From positions 4,836,001-4,900,000 of the forward strand of contig NC_026505.1 of NCBI RefSeq assembly GCF_000182925.2: 64,000 nt of DNA. Reading direction: 5' to 3'. Made by a program: the position numbers and the translations under genes. The notes beneath the pieces are model-generated. The model did no database searches. It was not told the DNA's origin and saw nothing but the letters and a program-made list of their open reading frames with translations. Origin of the DNA: Neurospora crassa OR74A (Eukaryota > Ascomycota > Sordariomycetes > Sordariales > Sordariaceae). This document shows, piece by piece, positions 1-12,475 of the stretch. Position 1 is the stretch's first letter. Each line of letters starts with the position of its first letter.

Positions 1-1385
1 AGACACGATAAGGTAGGTAGGTACTTGGTATTGTTAGTTGTTGATGTTGATAAACCTCGCGTCCTGCAAGCCATCCATCATTGACTGGGTTTTATATTGA
101 ACGCAATAGCCTTTCATCATCATTGTTCATAGCCCATGGATCTTTCGGTTACCGGCAAACTTCGGAAGCTCTTCTACCTGCACTCAAGATTGTCATCCCA
201 GTGGAGCATGATGGGAGCATCGCCAGCATCCACTCTTGGCTTGTTGCTCGGACTCTTTGTCTCCTTGCCTGGACCATGTCCCGCGCAGTATCTGCGGAGA
301 GGATGGTGATCCAAAGGCCAGCGACATTGTGAGCCGAGGCACAAACACCCAATAGTAGTTGCCGCCGTTCGGGCTTTCTCAGTGCCTTGCAAAGTTGCTC
401 TCTGCTGTTTGGGTTGAAAAAGTCCACATGAGAACTCCGGTCTCCGACGTCTTCATCGTGAAAGAGGAGTGGAATAGGTACAAAGATAGGTACCTCGAGA
501 GACAGTCTGCAAGAACAAGTACCAAGAGGCACAACCTTCCACATCTCGGCGATACGGTTTCAGATGGAGGATACGAACAGTGGAGAGACAAGTGACCATG
601 AGGACTACAACATTGATGCAAGAGGAGAGAGGAAAGGGGAGGCCAGCTGGGTGCCTATTGGATGCACAGACCTCCAAGACCTTCCAGTACGACCCAAGCC
701 AACAGAAGAGTGTTAGTAGTGTCCATACGGGACCTTCAGGTACCGCGAACAGTGCAAACTCCTGCAAAGCCCTCGAGAGGAAAAACCCTCTGGACCCAGC
801 ACCCAATAATCCCGTGCCATGACCTGGGATCCGTTGCGGTAAACTAGATGTGGTCAAGTCACTCCTGCGGGATGGCTCATGGCTCGCCTGGCCTCGCCTG
901 GTTTCCCCTGGGCCCCAAGACATGAACAAGACAAAGGCCACCAACGACCAGCCGGGAACCGGCGAGGACATCTGGCTAGGATTCGGCCCTCAATGTTTGC
1001 GCAATCATCGTCCACCATCACCTTCTTCTTCTTCATCATCATCGTGTCCATCCTTCGATCAGTGTGCCAGCATAGGCGAAGCAAGGGAAGGACGGGAGAT
1101 CACTGCATGCCGTCAGCAAAGTCCGTGTCCATGGACATAACATGTCATGTTAATGCTCCGATGCAACTTGGACAAAGCATTTCCTTCCATTTCCCTTCGA
1201 TGAATCTACGGAGAACCGGGCAGAGCGGAGCGGACACATGGATCAACGCCATGATTTGATGTAAATCAGGACGGGAAACTCAAACCCCCGCATATTGCGC
1301 CTTTCGCTACCACTATCCTTCTGTCGGTTGGGGGTTTCATCACGGGGAGCATTCCACTAACTCGCATTTCTGCCAGTGATCTAGT

Positions 1386-1477
1386 TGGCAAGTGAAGCGA
1401 CATGTGTGATGGGGAATCTACCTACATCAAGAGCTCTTTGGAGTCCTTTTAAATCACACATTTCGCTTCACTTGCCA
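1386..1477. repeat. Inverted repeat: 25-bp stem, 42-nt loop
   Basis: The arm at 1386-1410 is the reverse complement of 1453-1477 at 24 of 25 positions. The loop is 1411-1452. Pairing stops abruptly at both ends of the stem. The flanks show no obvious target-site duplication. A transcript across this site would fold into a hairpin of the size seen in small-RNA precursors. A tiny decayed foldback element is the alternative. Confidence 0.85.
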
Positions 1478-2223
1478 TCTTCTTGTCTCCCCGTCCATGG
1501 GTATTCAGGAGACTTATCGCTGAAAAGGGGAAAAGGATACTTTCCATTTGTGCGCCCCAAAGTCCCCTGTCTGAGACTATTCCGCTCCGGGTACGGAGGA
1601 GTCTCGCACCAGATGGCTGGTCCGCCCCCCTGGTCCAAGGCCATGTGGCTGACGACACCGCATGGGCATCACGGATCTGATCTGTGTGTACACTATTCTC
1701 TAGCTTCTGCAATGCAAGAAACGCGTGCACTTCGGTCTCGACACGAGGGACCCAGAACCACACCGTCGGATACAGCTATCTGCCTTTCTCCAGGACTCAG
1801 GAGCCTCTAGTAGGCCAAAAGAAAAGCGGGTAGGAAGCAGAAGGATGTTGATCATTGCAATGTCTTTGGAGAACCGGTCGACCGGGTTTAGCTATACCGA
1901 GATGAGCTGGCGTGTGCATCTGCAGACCCCAGCTTTGCCAGCTTACCGCCTCCCTGAAAAGCGGTATCAACATAAAGGCCTATGGCCCTGATATGCACAA
2001 AGTGAATGAGAGAGGAAAAAACGGCGGCCGATCGAGCCGTCCTGAAACCCTTCATGACGGATGGGCACGGAAAAGGCGAGATGGTTGTCACATCCACCAA
2101 CGTTGTGATGTTGGTGCCAGGCGAAGCTGGGCAAGCCAGGGAGCTCAAGGTGAGGCGCAAAGGTAATCTCCTCAAGATGGCCAATCCAGCTGTTTACTCC
2201 AGAGCTCCTGAACATCAATGGAA

Positions 2224-2246
2224 CTTCCATGGAACTTCCATGGAAG
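2224..2246. repeat. Perfect palindrome, 11-bp arms
   Basis: Two 11-base arms around a single central C at 2235 are exact reverse complements. Each arm contains the self-complementary core TTCCATGGAA, so the site is also a tandem copy of that core. It could bind a dimeric regulator or be a chance duplication. Confidence 0.7.
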
Positions 2247-5200
2247 CACTTTAATCTGTAGATCGGGAGCACAATACCGGATGGTGAGCCCGGTGGTGCG
2301 GTATGACAACATGGTACTCGTCGTCTTGTGACCTGCAATTGATTGTGATACAAGTCTTGCAGCTAGAAGGACGAAGACCGGGCTGGCATCTTTCCCTAAC
2401 TGGCAGACATCTTCTTTCCGGACTATGTAGAGTCTAAGAGTTCCCATTATAGCACTTCAAGGTCAAACACCAGCTGCAACTTTAGTGTTTTTGCTTATTA
2501 TCGACTGGCCACTATGCCCGACTCGTAAATACTATCTGGACATGTCCGTTCTCACAACCAAAGATGAAGACTGACATGTGGTGTCATTGGCCATTATACC
2601 GTGACGTGCTGATGGCTGGTGACCCGTCATCACAGCACTGTGCCACAACGAGCCGGAGCCCACAACGGCACTGCACTCACTGAAGGGTGTTGTTAACAAG
2701 GGTCAGGGGTCGTTTATGCCGTTCATCTCGAATCCGCTGTCTCTTCGGTCCAATGTTTACACAACTTTATTCCTTTCTATCCATTCGGTCCATCCATCTC
2801 ACATCATCCGTACTTGACGAGACTTCTCTACACTAAACGCGTTATTTTTCCTCTTTGATTCTACTCCATACTGGCCTCGAACCGCGCGAACTCGAGAGTC
2901 ATAGATGCGGGCGGATACTGCAGCTTGAATCGTACGATCAGTCACGATACTGGGGAGATAAAATGAAAGACCATTCACGCCCTCCATACTGAATCCATTT
3001 CATCCCATTCGGGTTTCAAACGGAAATATCAAGGAGTTAGACTATGGCTGAACTGGAGCCCCTTCTGGATATGTGCGAAGATGTCGTACCTAGGACAAAC
3101 TGATGATCGGTACGTCTTTTTTCGGCATCATCTTGTCTTCCGGATACCTAATACCCTTTTTTCCCCAGCAGGGCCATCAGGCAGTTGGCGTGTAAATGTA
3201 GTGTACCAAGAGAACAAACGGTTCACGTCGCAAAAGGGGGTCCGGAAGACTGCCGTGGAGCCGGAGGCTCCGCAGTCGGCTCTTCGCGGATGGGGCCCCG
3301 ATGGGTCCTCCGAATGGTGACAAGACACTTTATTCTTGTGCAGAGGAGCCGCTCGCCAGTGTCACTGTTGCCGCGGCGCCGCTTCGGTCGCCCAACCCCT
3401 CCTCACCCTGCCCCTTCGCCGACTCTCCTCGCAAGCAAGCAACACATCATCATTTCAGACAGACAAAAACGGCCACATCGCTGCGCCCTCCCAAAAAATT
3501 TCTCTCCATCAAAAATATCCTCTCTGCGTCAGGCGGAGAACCCGAAAATGGTGCCATAGAGTGATGTTCGGGCGTCCGACAGAAACCACACTATCGGTTT
3601 TCCTTTTTGTTTTTCTTCTATACGACAGCGGATACACAACACTACTGGCGACTGGCAAGACCTCTAGGTCTGGAGATAATCTCATCACCGCCGTTGTGGC
3701 GAATAGATGGACCGCACCCGAATAACAGGGCCCCTCACTCACACAAAATCGTCGCTTCGGGTACCCTGACCAGACGGCAGGGTCCGGGACAAGCCGCAAA
3801 GTTTGATGTTTTATTTTCATTGCCCATGTGTTTTTCCTCCACCACGTGCTTCGTTTCGAAAGCTCGGGTGTGAATCATCATTCCTATTATTCTTTCCCCT
3901 CCTCCTTTGACACTTCATCTGTCGCCGGAGCTTACATATCACCAAGCGTCGTTATCCCCGGGTTGCTCGGAGAGAAAGGCCGAATCTACTGTCGTGTAAC
4001 CCGACGTTACTGCATCCGTTCCAGATTGATAAAGTGTGCCAGATCTCGGATCCATCTCTAGTGTATCGCGGCCACACTTCCGGATCTAATATACGCTGCA
4101 CTTTCCTCTTCTGCTAAAATCCTATCTTCGGCCGTCACTCGTCACGACTTGTCCAAATGAAAATCCCCAAAATGTGAAAAAGACAGCCAATGAAATGGAG
4201 CCGAACAGCCGCGACGAGCACGACTGAGCGGCGAGACCCAAACTGCGGCCATTGTCACTTTTTCATCACCCAGCGGTAGAACAGGCCAATCCCAAACTTG
4301 TCAAGTCCCTCGAGAGACGAAAGTTTGCCACGTCTGTCTTAAAAGCCGATTGTCTGCAGCACGTTGTCAAGGCACCGTCGCAATGGTATAGGCCGCTAGA
4401 AGTCGAAGCTACTGCAGGTGAAACTGATTTGGGAATCTTGGGAAAAGAGAGAGGGAAAGACTAGGGCCAAACGATGTAACCGTAGCATTTGCTTTGACTT
4501 TATGTTGCATTCGCCCATTCTTTCTTTTCTTTTCTCCGAGCCGCCGCTCCCTACCGATGGCCAATTGACACAATTGGTTTGAACCAGAACCTGAAAAAGA
4601 CGAAGAGAGCAACAACAGAAAAGCGAGCGAGAAAGACAACACCAAGAAGGGCTTCATCTCCATAGCCTCTTTTCGAGAAAGGGACAGACTACATATTTCG
4701 CCGACGGTGATCAAAAGGACTCTTTACTTGGCCTAGCCCAGCCTCGGGGTCACAGAGCTTTCAGGTGTACATTTTGTGTTGTTGAAAGTACATACACAGC
4801 GCAAGTGCCTTATCAAACAAACAATGTTCTCGTGGTGTACTGTGCTTGGTCAGAACCCATATCAACGGGCTAGTTCGTCGATTGCATCCTCTCCTGCAAT
4901 CGCTATGATCGACGATTCGTGCCCGCCCCCCAATACCGACTACGACCACGCAGTAGTGTAGCTTAGCGCTCGTCATTTCTTTCTTTTCTGGATTTGTCTC
5001 ACTTTTCTTCTTCTTTTTCTTCTTTTTCTTCCTTTTCTTCTTTGTTTCTGTTACTTTGGGATTTTTGGTGAGATCGATGGCGCTGATGTATCTCTCATTC
5101 CTCGCATGCTTTTGTGGCTTCTCTGAATCCGATGAAGTTCCTCTACAATGATGGTAGCCTAGCCGCGTTTCCACAACTGTCCCCGCATTTCAATATTCAG

Positions 5201-6403
5201 CCACGACGGCGCGGACAGCTAGGTCGCCGACGACCTCTTCTTGACTTAGCTGCACGGCAGTCCAGTCACTTGACCGATTTCGCAATCTCGAGACAGCTCT
5301 TCAGGCTGAAAGAGGAAAGCAAAACCGGGAGTCCAAAATTTTTTCTCAACCAGCTCCCACGCAAGGGAGGAGACATCACAAGATCTCGGAGGCCTCTCTG
5401 AAGCTCACTCACCTACCCATCATCGTTTGTTAGGACCAAAGGATTCGTACACTACATATATACTGTGTCTAATGTGGTTGTGTGGGTAAAGAGCAAGGCA
5501 TGGTTCCCCCAACTTCAGTTCCAACTGCTGGTATACCCATGTTATCGCCGACCTCGCCTAACCCAAACCACCACGTCTACCATCACGCCGCCGCCTTCCC
5601 ATTCTCGAGCGCTTTCAGTAGACTGCGGTATCCCTCGTTTGCCTAAAATTACCTGGTGGATGCGCCACATCCGCAATCTGGGACACGCCCCCTCAACTAC
5701 TGCGAGTATACTTCCCGTTAGCCTGTGCGACGATCTACGTACTTACCAAAAGAACAATGCCTGAGCCTGGTTCGCACTGACTCTTGCTTTCCATGCTCTT
5801 GCTATTGAGAGCTTCTCATGACAGATACACATCCAACTGAATTGTTTGCCCTCAACAGATAGCCATCAGGATACCAATCAAGAACTGCCGAAGGTCCTGT
5901 TCGGCGTTATGAACTCATGATATAGACCGGAAGCTAACCCACCCGAACGGCGCGCCCCCCACCCCCAGGTTCCCCCAAGCTTGCCAAGCTTGTCCCCAGC
6001 TCTTCCAAGCGTGAAGCCCCCAAGAGAAAAGAGGACAAGCAACAAGCAACATCCAAGCAAACGACATACACAAACGTGGGGTAAGAATGAGAAGTTGAGA
6101 AAGAGCCGGAGACAATCCCTATTTTGGAAAGACAGAGCGAAAGGGACTTTGGTTGGGGAAAATCAAGCGTGAGACCTGGACCCTGAGAGCCCGTTGTTTT
6201 TCCAACTTTAATCTCGAGCATTTGAACCACCATACAGGCGAGACCAGGCGAGCCTACAAAATGCGAGTGAGGATAGGCAAGAGACCAGTGAGCGAGTTTT
6301 CCGCAATGAGTTTGGTGTAACGAAGAAAAGAATTTGTGGGACCGGTATATACGGCCGGTGTTGCTTGTTGAGTTCCTAGCTCTCACGTCGTGAGTGAATA
6401 ATG

Positions 6404-6410
6404 TATAAAA
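6404..6410 (+). promoter_or_regulatory. TATA box candidate (TATAAAA)
   Basis: A canonical TATAAAA lies in otherwise non-coding DNA. It is followed by a pyrimidine-rich stretch and an ATG at 6584 with an AAC just upstream. That ATG opens only a 23-codon frame ending at 6655. If this is a real promoter, the product would be a very short protein, the first exon of an unrecognised spliced gene, or a non-coding RNA. Confidence 0.35.
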
Positions 6411-7065
6411 GCTGAGAGTTGAGACCGGTATAAGTGAACTGACATGGTTGGTTGGTCCCTTACTTGAGGGTTTCTCAACTCAGTAGGCACTTTCAGTACT
6501 GCTTCATCAGATACTCTTTACCGTGTGCTTACCTGTATCCACTTCACCTCAGCAAGCACCTTGCATGTCTCTCTTCATTCAACATGTCTGACCTGTCACA
6601 TGGGCCAGTCGTGACTTCACACTCGTTGTTGCTCAAAAGGATGGATTCTTGCTGATTGGGTACTCATTCGTTGACGGAACCGTTGCGCACAATGGCATCA
6701 GCTTCCTTTCTGGGCTTCTGGATGGATGTCAGCAGTGGAAACCCATACATAGTAGGCGTAGTGAAATAGGTAGGTAGACTGACAGGCACTCTATCGATTG
6801 GTTGCCGTCTTCAGATCAAGTACCTACCTACCTAGTTTGTTGAGCGGAATGACTCCGTCATTGTATCGACCACCCACTCGTTCTCTCTTCTCATCCTTCA
6901 GTTCCCCCCCCCCCCTCGCAAGAATCCCGGATACGCATCTCGGCCGTCCTCTGGAATGCAGATGTCAATATGTCTTGGCATGAAGCCATAGAAAGTGCGT
7001 TGCGTTGCATGCATATGCACTGCACGTATCCACTCATCCATCCATACTGGACATCAATCCTTTGA

Positions 7066-7099
7066 TCCTTCCTTCCTTCCTTCCTTCCTTCCTTCCTTC
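7066..7099. repeat. (CCTT)n microsatellite
   Basis: About eight consecutive CCTT units in the gene-free first spacer. This is ordinary low-complexity DNA prone to length change. Confidence 0.85.
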
Positions 7100-9419
7100 T
7101 TTCATTCGTCTTCCGTCGTGTTCTTCCCAATTAAGCACTTCGTCTCCTTCTCCTCGTCTTCGATGATTCCTTCCTTCGTAAAGCCATGGCTACAATAAAA
7201 TGTTACATGCCTTTCGAGGAAGGACCGCCGAGTGTCAAGGCTGACTGCAGGGTAACCTCAAGGTAGAGATACCTAAAGTAATATTGATGCAGCCGAGGAT
7301 GGAGAAGGAAGGAACCAAGAAAAAGGAAGGACACACCTATGTACATTCGAAACAAGGAAGGGTTACGTGCGCGGTCGTGTACCTGCGTGACCTGCCCCCA
7401 GACACGTTCTTGGGCAGCACATGGCGGCGATACCTATGCAAACCCTGAGGGAGAAATCACACACATTTCAGAAAGGGAGGTTGACCGGTTTCCCGTTATT
7501 GCCTGTGTGGTAAGGTGAGCATCAACCAGTAGTGATGATGATACATACGGGACAGCATCAGGCGGCTCTGTTTGGTTGCTTGTGTAAATAAACGTTGTGT
7601 GACCTCGGTAGTTAGTTTTATTGGCCAGCCGCACAAGATTAGAAGAATTGATATCCATCATTTTTTGGCCCTCGACTTTGGTGTGAGGAAGCGAGGTCAT
7701 CACCATCCATCAAGAAACAGTTTGAAAGACGTGGACGATCGGTAGCCTGTCATTCTGTCAACCCCCCTTCCTTCTGGTCCTCACCTTGTCATTTTTCAAT
7801 TCTTCTTTTTCCTTTTGGAGACACGGACGGCAGTTAACCACATTACAATCTTGAATTCCACTCTTAACCGCGAATAGATAGATATCTACATAATCACATT
7901 GGCACATCGTATCGTGAACAGGATCATATCATCTACCTTATACCGGGCCGACATGAACCCCAGGCCGGGGCAGGCCAGGCATGGGGTAACTTGGACCTTC
8001 CAAACACCACTCAAGCGACCTCAACCTAAGACTGGCTCGCTTAGTTTCTACAGAAGAAAAAAGAAATTCCGAAAAGCGCCTGAAGGAGTTAAATAAGCGA
8101 AGCGTGACAAGATCCTTCCCGCCTTTCTTCCTTCTTTCTTTTCCTCTTCACGAGCCGGACCGTCTTTCGAAGAACAAGTGAAACGTTAGCGAGTCCAATC
8201 TAGTGCAAGCACAATGGAAGCGAACCGGTTGTGATCTTCTCTTGGTTACGTAGCGTAGACTCGTATGTACCGTATAAACCCTGTGTAGCATACGGGTAAA
8301 GCTTAAGGCTCTGTGATACTGGGCAAGGATCGATGTCATGTGTATCCTTCCTTCCTTGAGTATAGTTTCCATGTAGGTGGGTAGTTCTGCTATCGACAAA
8401 GAGTCAATTGCAACTCGCCAGTCAGCTTGTGGCTTGCAAAGGCTTGTTGGGGTAGGTAGTGACCTCCACCTCGTTCGTCCGTCAGGACGCCAAACCTTGC
8501 TTGCCATTCGGATACTACGGCATGATCACCACTAGCACTTCCACACTCCCCTTCTTCGCCTCCATCCTTCACTTCAATTGCAACATTGACACATCGCCCG
8601 TGGGTGATAGACGAAGCTAAATTGCGGCCCGCGCCTATGTGTCTTGGATCACATAACGGGCGATCATATGTCGTTCTGTCGTTACAGTACCCGTCTAGGT
8701 AGGTAGTCCATGTTGTTGGCCGTTTTCGTTAAAAGTCACAAAATAGAGTGACGTGTCTTAGCGAAAGGAACCCTGACGGAACGGACGGACTCGCTACTGT
8801 CCACCCGCAGCTGCCAATAACAGAACCTGTCCGCAGCGAGCTGGTCACCAATCGAATAGGAAAGCAGTTGGTGATGCTACCTTCTACTTGCTAGTGTTCC
8901 TAGGGAAGAAAGCGCAGATGCAGGTATAAGGGGGTCTGTGTGTTGTCTTCGCGATCGGGATATCGACAAAAGTGGACAGCTGAATGACAGGCAGATCAAC
9001 CGACTTTGGAGAACTCAGCTGGGGTCTGGTCGATGCTGAACTTCTAGCCAAGTGACTGATCGATGTTGGTTCTTTTTTGTGGGGTGTATTGAACCGACTT
9101 GCCAATGCTTTGAATACCTACCTTCTTACCCTGTAATAACTATCAACACTTGTGCTATGCTATATGTCTTGTGAATCTCTTTCTTCCCCCAACGCCATTT
9201 TACAGGTATTTTTCATACAGTAGTACCATTCAGGTCCCGCATATTGCCCTAACCAAGCCCTTCAAGACAAACAACCCGGCCCATCTGTCTCCCCAGCTGG
9301 GACAATCATTCCCTTGGAGAGACTGCGGCAACCAATTCCCGCCTCCTGGGTGGGACTTGGGACTTCTAGTCTCGCTCAATCTTGATACCCGGCTTAGTTT
9401 CGGCGTCCTTTTGATTATC

Positions 9420-12400
9420 CTACATCAGAATGGGAGCCAAGACCGCCTTGGCCTCATCGTTCAGCCTCTCACTGGCATACTTGGTGATCAAACCATTGTG
9501 TGCCTTGTCCGATGCCTTCAAGAAGTCTCCAACCCATTGCTGAACATCGGTAATCTCAGGAAACTCGTCCCTCGGAGGCCGCTTGCAGGTGCTGAGCGGG
9601 GTGAATCCGATACCGAACCCGATATCATCCACGTCGGCCTCGTTGAGGATCTCGTCACCAGCACCAGCGGAAACCTTGGGCGGGTTCTTGAGGAGCTCGA
9701 GGAGGGCGTTGCAGGTGAAGCCCCAGCCCTTCATGTAGCGCTCGGCAAACGCTTTGGACTCGACCAGTGTCTTGCTGTAGGAGATGACGGCAAGCTTACG
9801 GTCGCTAGGACGAGCGAACTCGCGAGTGGTGGGAATCACGACTTGGAGATAGAACGGCGTGAAGACGCCAGACTGGATGGTTTCGGCATGCTTGATGAAA
9901 TAGTCAGTTCCCAGCCCAGCCTCTCCAGAGCGAGCCGAGACAAGATGGTAGAAGCTAGCAACACGAGTCTTGTACGAGTCCGAGGGGTTCTTCTGCAACT
10001 TTGTGAAGATGAGAGTAAGGATAGTGCCGAAGTAGGGTTCCAGAACCGATCTTTTCAATGATTAGCTTACTCGTGGTCCTTGAGAGAGTTTGGGGGACGT
10101 TGTGACTTACGCGGGAAACGAGCAAATGACAGATTCGAGGATATCGAAAGCGTTCTGGTCCGTCTTCTTTCCATTCAGAAGACTTTGGAAGATGGAAAGA
10201 ATGGGCTCGAGCTTGTTCTCTTTGACAATCTCCTCTGTAGCCTTCGGGATGATAGCTGCGATAAACTTAGCAAGGGGAGGAATGTTACCCCTAGTCTCCC
10301 AGGGACCGGGGGCGAGAACAGCATCGATGAGCGCTTTAAAATCTCCAGGAATAGAGCCAGATTTGTTGAGATCCAAAAGCTGAGTGAAAATCTGGAACAC
10401 ATAGGGCACGAATTCTGTAACATCCTCATTGAGGATGTAGGTGAAAGGCGCCCATAGGCGGGATAGCAGGTCGACTTGAGGGGCGTTGCTGCAATACCTG
10501 ACAATTGCACCAATAGCTTCGAAGTGGAAGTAGTAGAACCGAGGGTTACTGGGGTTTTCCTTGATAACATTGGTGATGTTGATGAGGTGATCCAGAATGT
10601 TATCGATGTCGCACTCCAAAACACCGTCCTTGATCACGATCAGAACTCTCATGATGCACCTCATGAGGAACTCGTTCTCCTGTAGCTTGGCGGCCGAAGT
10701 GTCCTTCTCAACCAAGGCAAACAGATGCTGTAGAAGGTCCTTGGCATACGGCTGAATGTCGGCCCGTGACAAGATATGCTGTCCCTGATCATCGGTGAGG
10801 AAGAGGACCCTCTCCAAGGTGGTGGCCGCGTATGTGTAAACGACGTAGTTGGGTGAAGCCAAGTTCTGAATGAGAGGGTTAATAGCGCCACCCCACTGTT
10901 CCTTGCTTAGCTGACTCCTGAAGTTGTACAGAAATTTGATGGCGTCGACCTTGGGGATGGGCTCGCCGCCGGTGGCAACCAAGTCGGCCGCAATGTGCTG
11001 CTGGAAGAAATCAATAACGTTAACAAAGCTGTTGACGGTCTTGACACCCTGGGCCGCCGTGACAGCTCCCTTGGCGGCGATGGCCAAGAAGAGGTAGACA
11101 GCAGTGTCCTTGGCCTTCCAGTCGGTCTTGCCCATCTCCAGGTAGTGGTTAATGTACTTGGACACGACCTGTGTCACAAGGGCCTCAAAGTCGTCGAGGA
11201 GCTTTCTCAGGAAGTCAGTAGCCGCCTTCCTTCGCGAATCGGTATCTGAACCCTCAAGATCACGACGGATGAACTCGATAGGCTCGTCTTCAAAAAGCTC
11301 AATGTCAGACTCTCTGAGTGTCACGTTGGGAAGAATAACCTTCTCAACAATGGTACCCAGGATCTCCTCGTTATTGAAAATTTGGGCATGGCGGTGGACG
11401 GACGCGACCGCAGTAAGGAAGTGGAGCGCCTTGCTGACAAGAACATCGTACCGCTTCTGGGGGCCAACACTCGACAAGACGTTCCACACGTTACTTGTAA
11501 AGTCCTGTACGTAGCCGCCGAAGTCGTCGTCGTATTTCGTGACAAAGAGGTGCAGGGCGTCACAAATATCCGATTTGAGGATCTCGATCGGTGTCGCCTC
11601 GTCCTCCTCGTCGTCAAACAGGGGGTTTGCGTAGCTCAGGTATTTGTGAAGGACCATGGTGATGGGCTGTAGGTTCGTCTCGATGATGGGGGGCAAATCC
11701 TGGCATGAAAGGTCAAAGAAGATTCTTGTCAAGAGACTCATGGTTTCAAGCCAGCCCTTCAGTGCCTTCTCGTTGGTCTTGTTTGCTTCAATTTGTTGGT
11801 CGGCAACGCCCAGCATCTGGATAAAGGAGTCGCCAAAGGTATTGACAACATGGTTGACTTCGATGTTGAGGGCGTTTGAGGAAAACAGCGGACGCCAGCG
11901 GGCGAAGATGGAGTGTGCTACTTCTAAGACGCCGTTTGTGACCTTGGGGTCAGTGGTGGACAGGCGGCTGACAAGATCCTGGGTCAAGGTATCCCAGCGC
12001 TCCCAGAAATCGGAATCGGCAATGATGCTGATGGCTTCTCCGAGCTGGGTCTGTATCGTAGGGGGAGAGGAAATCATGAGACCGACGAGCTCCTGCTTGA
12101 TGGTGGCAACCTCATCCGCGGGTAGTTTGTAGTTGCCCTCCTCGTCGACATAGTTGTGGCGGATGAAGTTCTTGAACGCGAGGGCGGCGGCAAGGCGAAT
12201 GTTGCTCGGTTGAGCGTCGTTGGCCACGATGCTAAGGAGGGATAACGAGTATTTGGGCTTCTTTGCCTCTTCCTTCAAGGCGGTCTCGGCTGTGAAGAGG
12301 TAAAAGTCAGCAATCGATGAGCCCTTGAAGCCCTGCGGCTAGAGCTTCCCTGGGGGCTTTACGGTGACTGTAGTCGAGTCGGGGTGTGTAAGGCTGGCTG

Positions 12401-12475
12401 CTTACCTTTGCGATGGTGTCGCGCGTCAAGAGTTGCCTGAAGCAGTTGTGCGAGGTGGTCGAGATTGGCTGCCAT
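9420..12475 (-). CDS. cse1: Importin-alpha re-exporter Cse1/CAS (karyopherin)
   Basis: Exons on the minus strand: 12475-12406, 12289-10111 and 10050-9420 (stop 9422-9420), giving 959 aa, the usual Cse1 length. Cse1/CAS carries importin-alpha back from nucleus to cytoplasm with Ran-GTP. The start MAANLDHLAQLLQATLDA continues across the first intron into KAETALKEEAKKPKYSLSLL and the importin-beta N-terminal region (about residues 24-100, including LRLAAALAFKNFIRHNYVD-like sequence). HEAT-type helices follow throughout. The third exon carries the conserved CAS C-terminus with EPYFGTILTLIFTKLQ and the SDRKLAVISYSKTL block. The intron phases join perfectly (phase 1, then phase 2), and the second intron is 60 nt. 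The gene is divergent from the tuberin gene and is probably constitutively expressed. The family call is firm; only the exon edges are by eye. Confidence 0.95.

Larger units (their letters stand above)
1..9419. other. 9.4-kb spacer without a convincing gene
   Basis: No reading frame here has an ATG start, a family signature and a spliceable continuation. The longest ATG frames are about 80-140 codons, unrelated to anything I recognise, and similar in number on both strands. The stretch holds CCTA/TAGG microsatellites, a (CCTT)n tract near 7066-7099, a 12-C tract at 6904-6915, a 25-bp-stem hairpin at 1386-1477 and a TATA box at 6404. The last few hundred bases before 9420 are presumably the 3' UTR of the minus-strand gene that follows. 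A transcribed non-coding RNA or a small intron-rich gene could be hidden here. Confidence 0.6.

Noticed and set aside
8148-8507. 119-codon ATG frame on the minus strand
   Set aside because: No family resemblance, mixed composition and no supporting context. A frame of this size is expected by chance in a 9-kb spacer.
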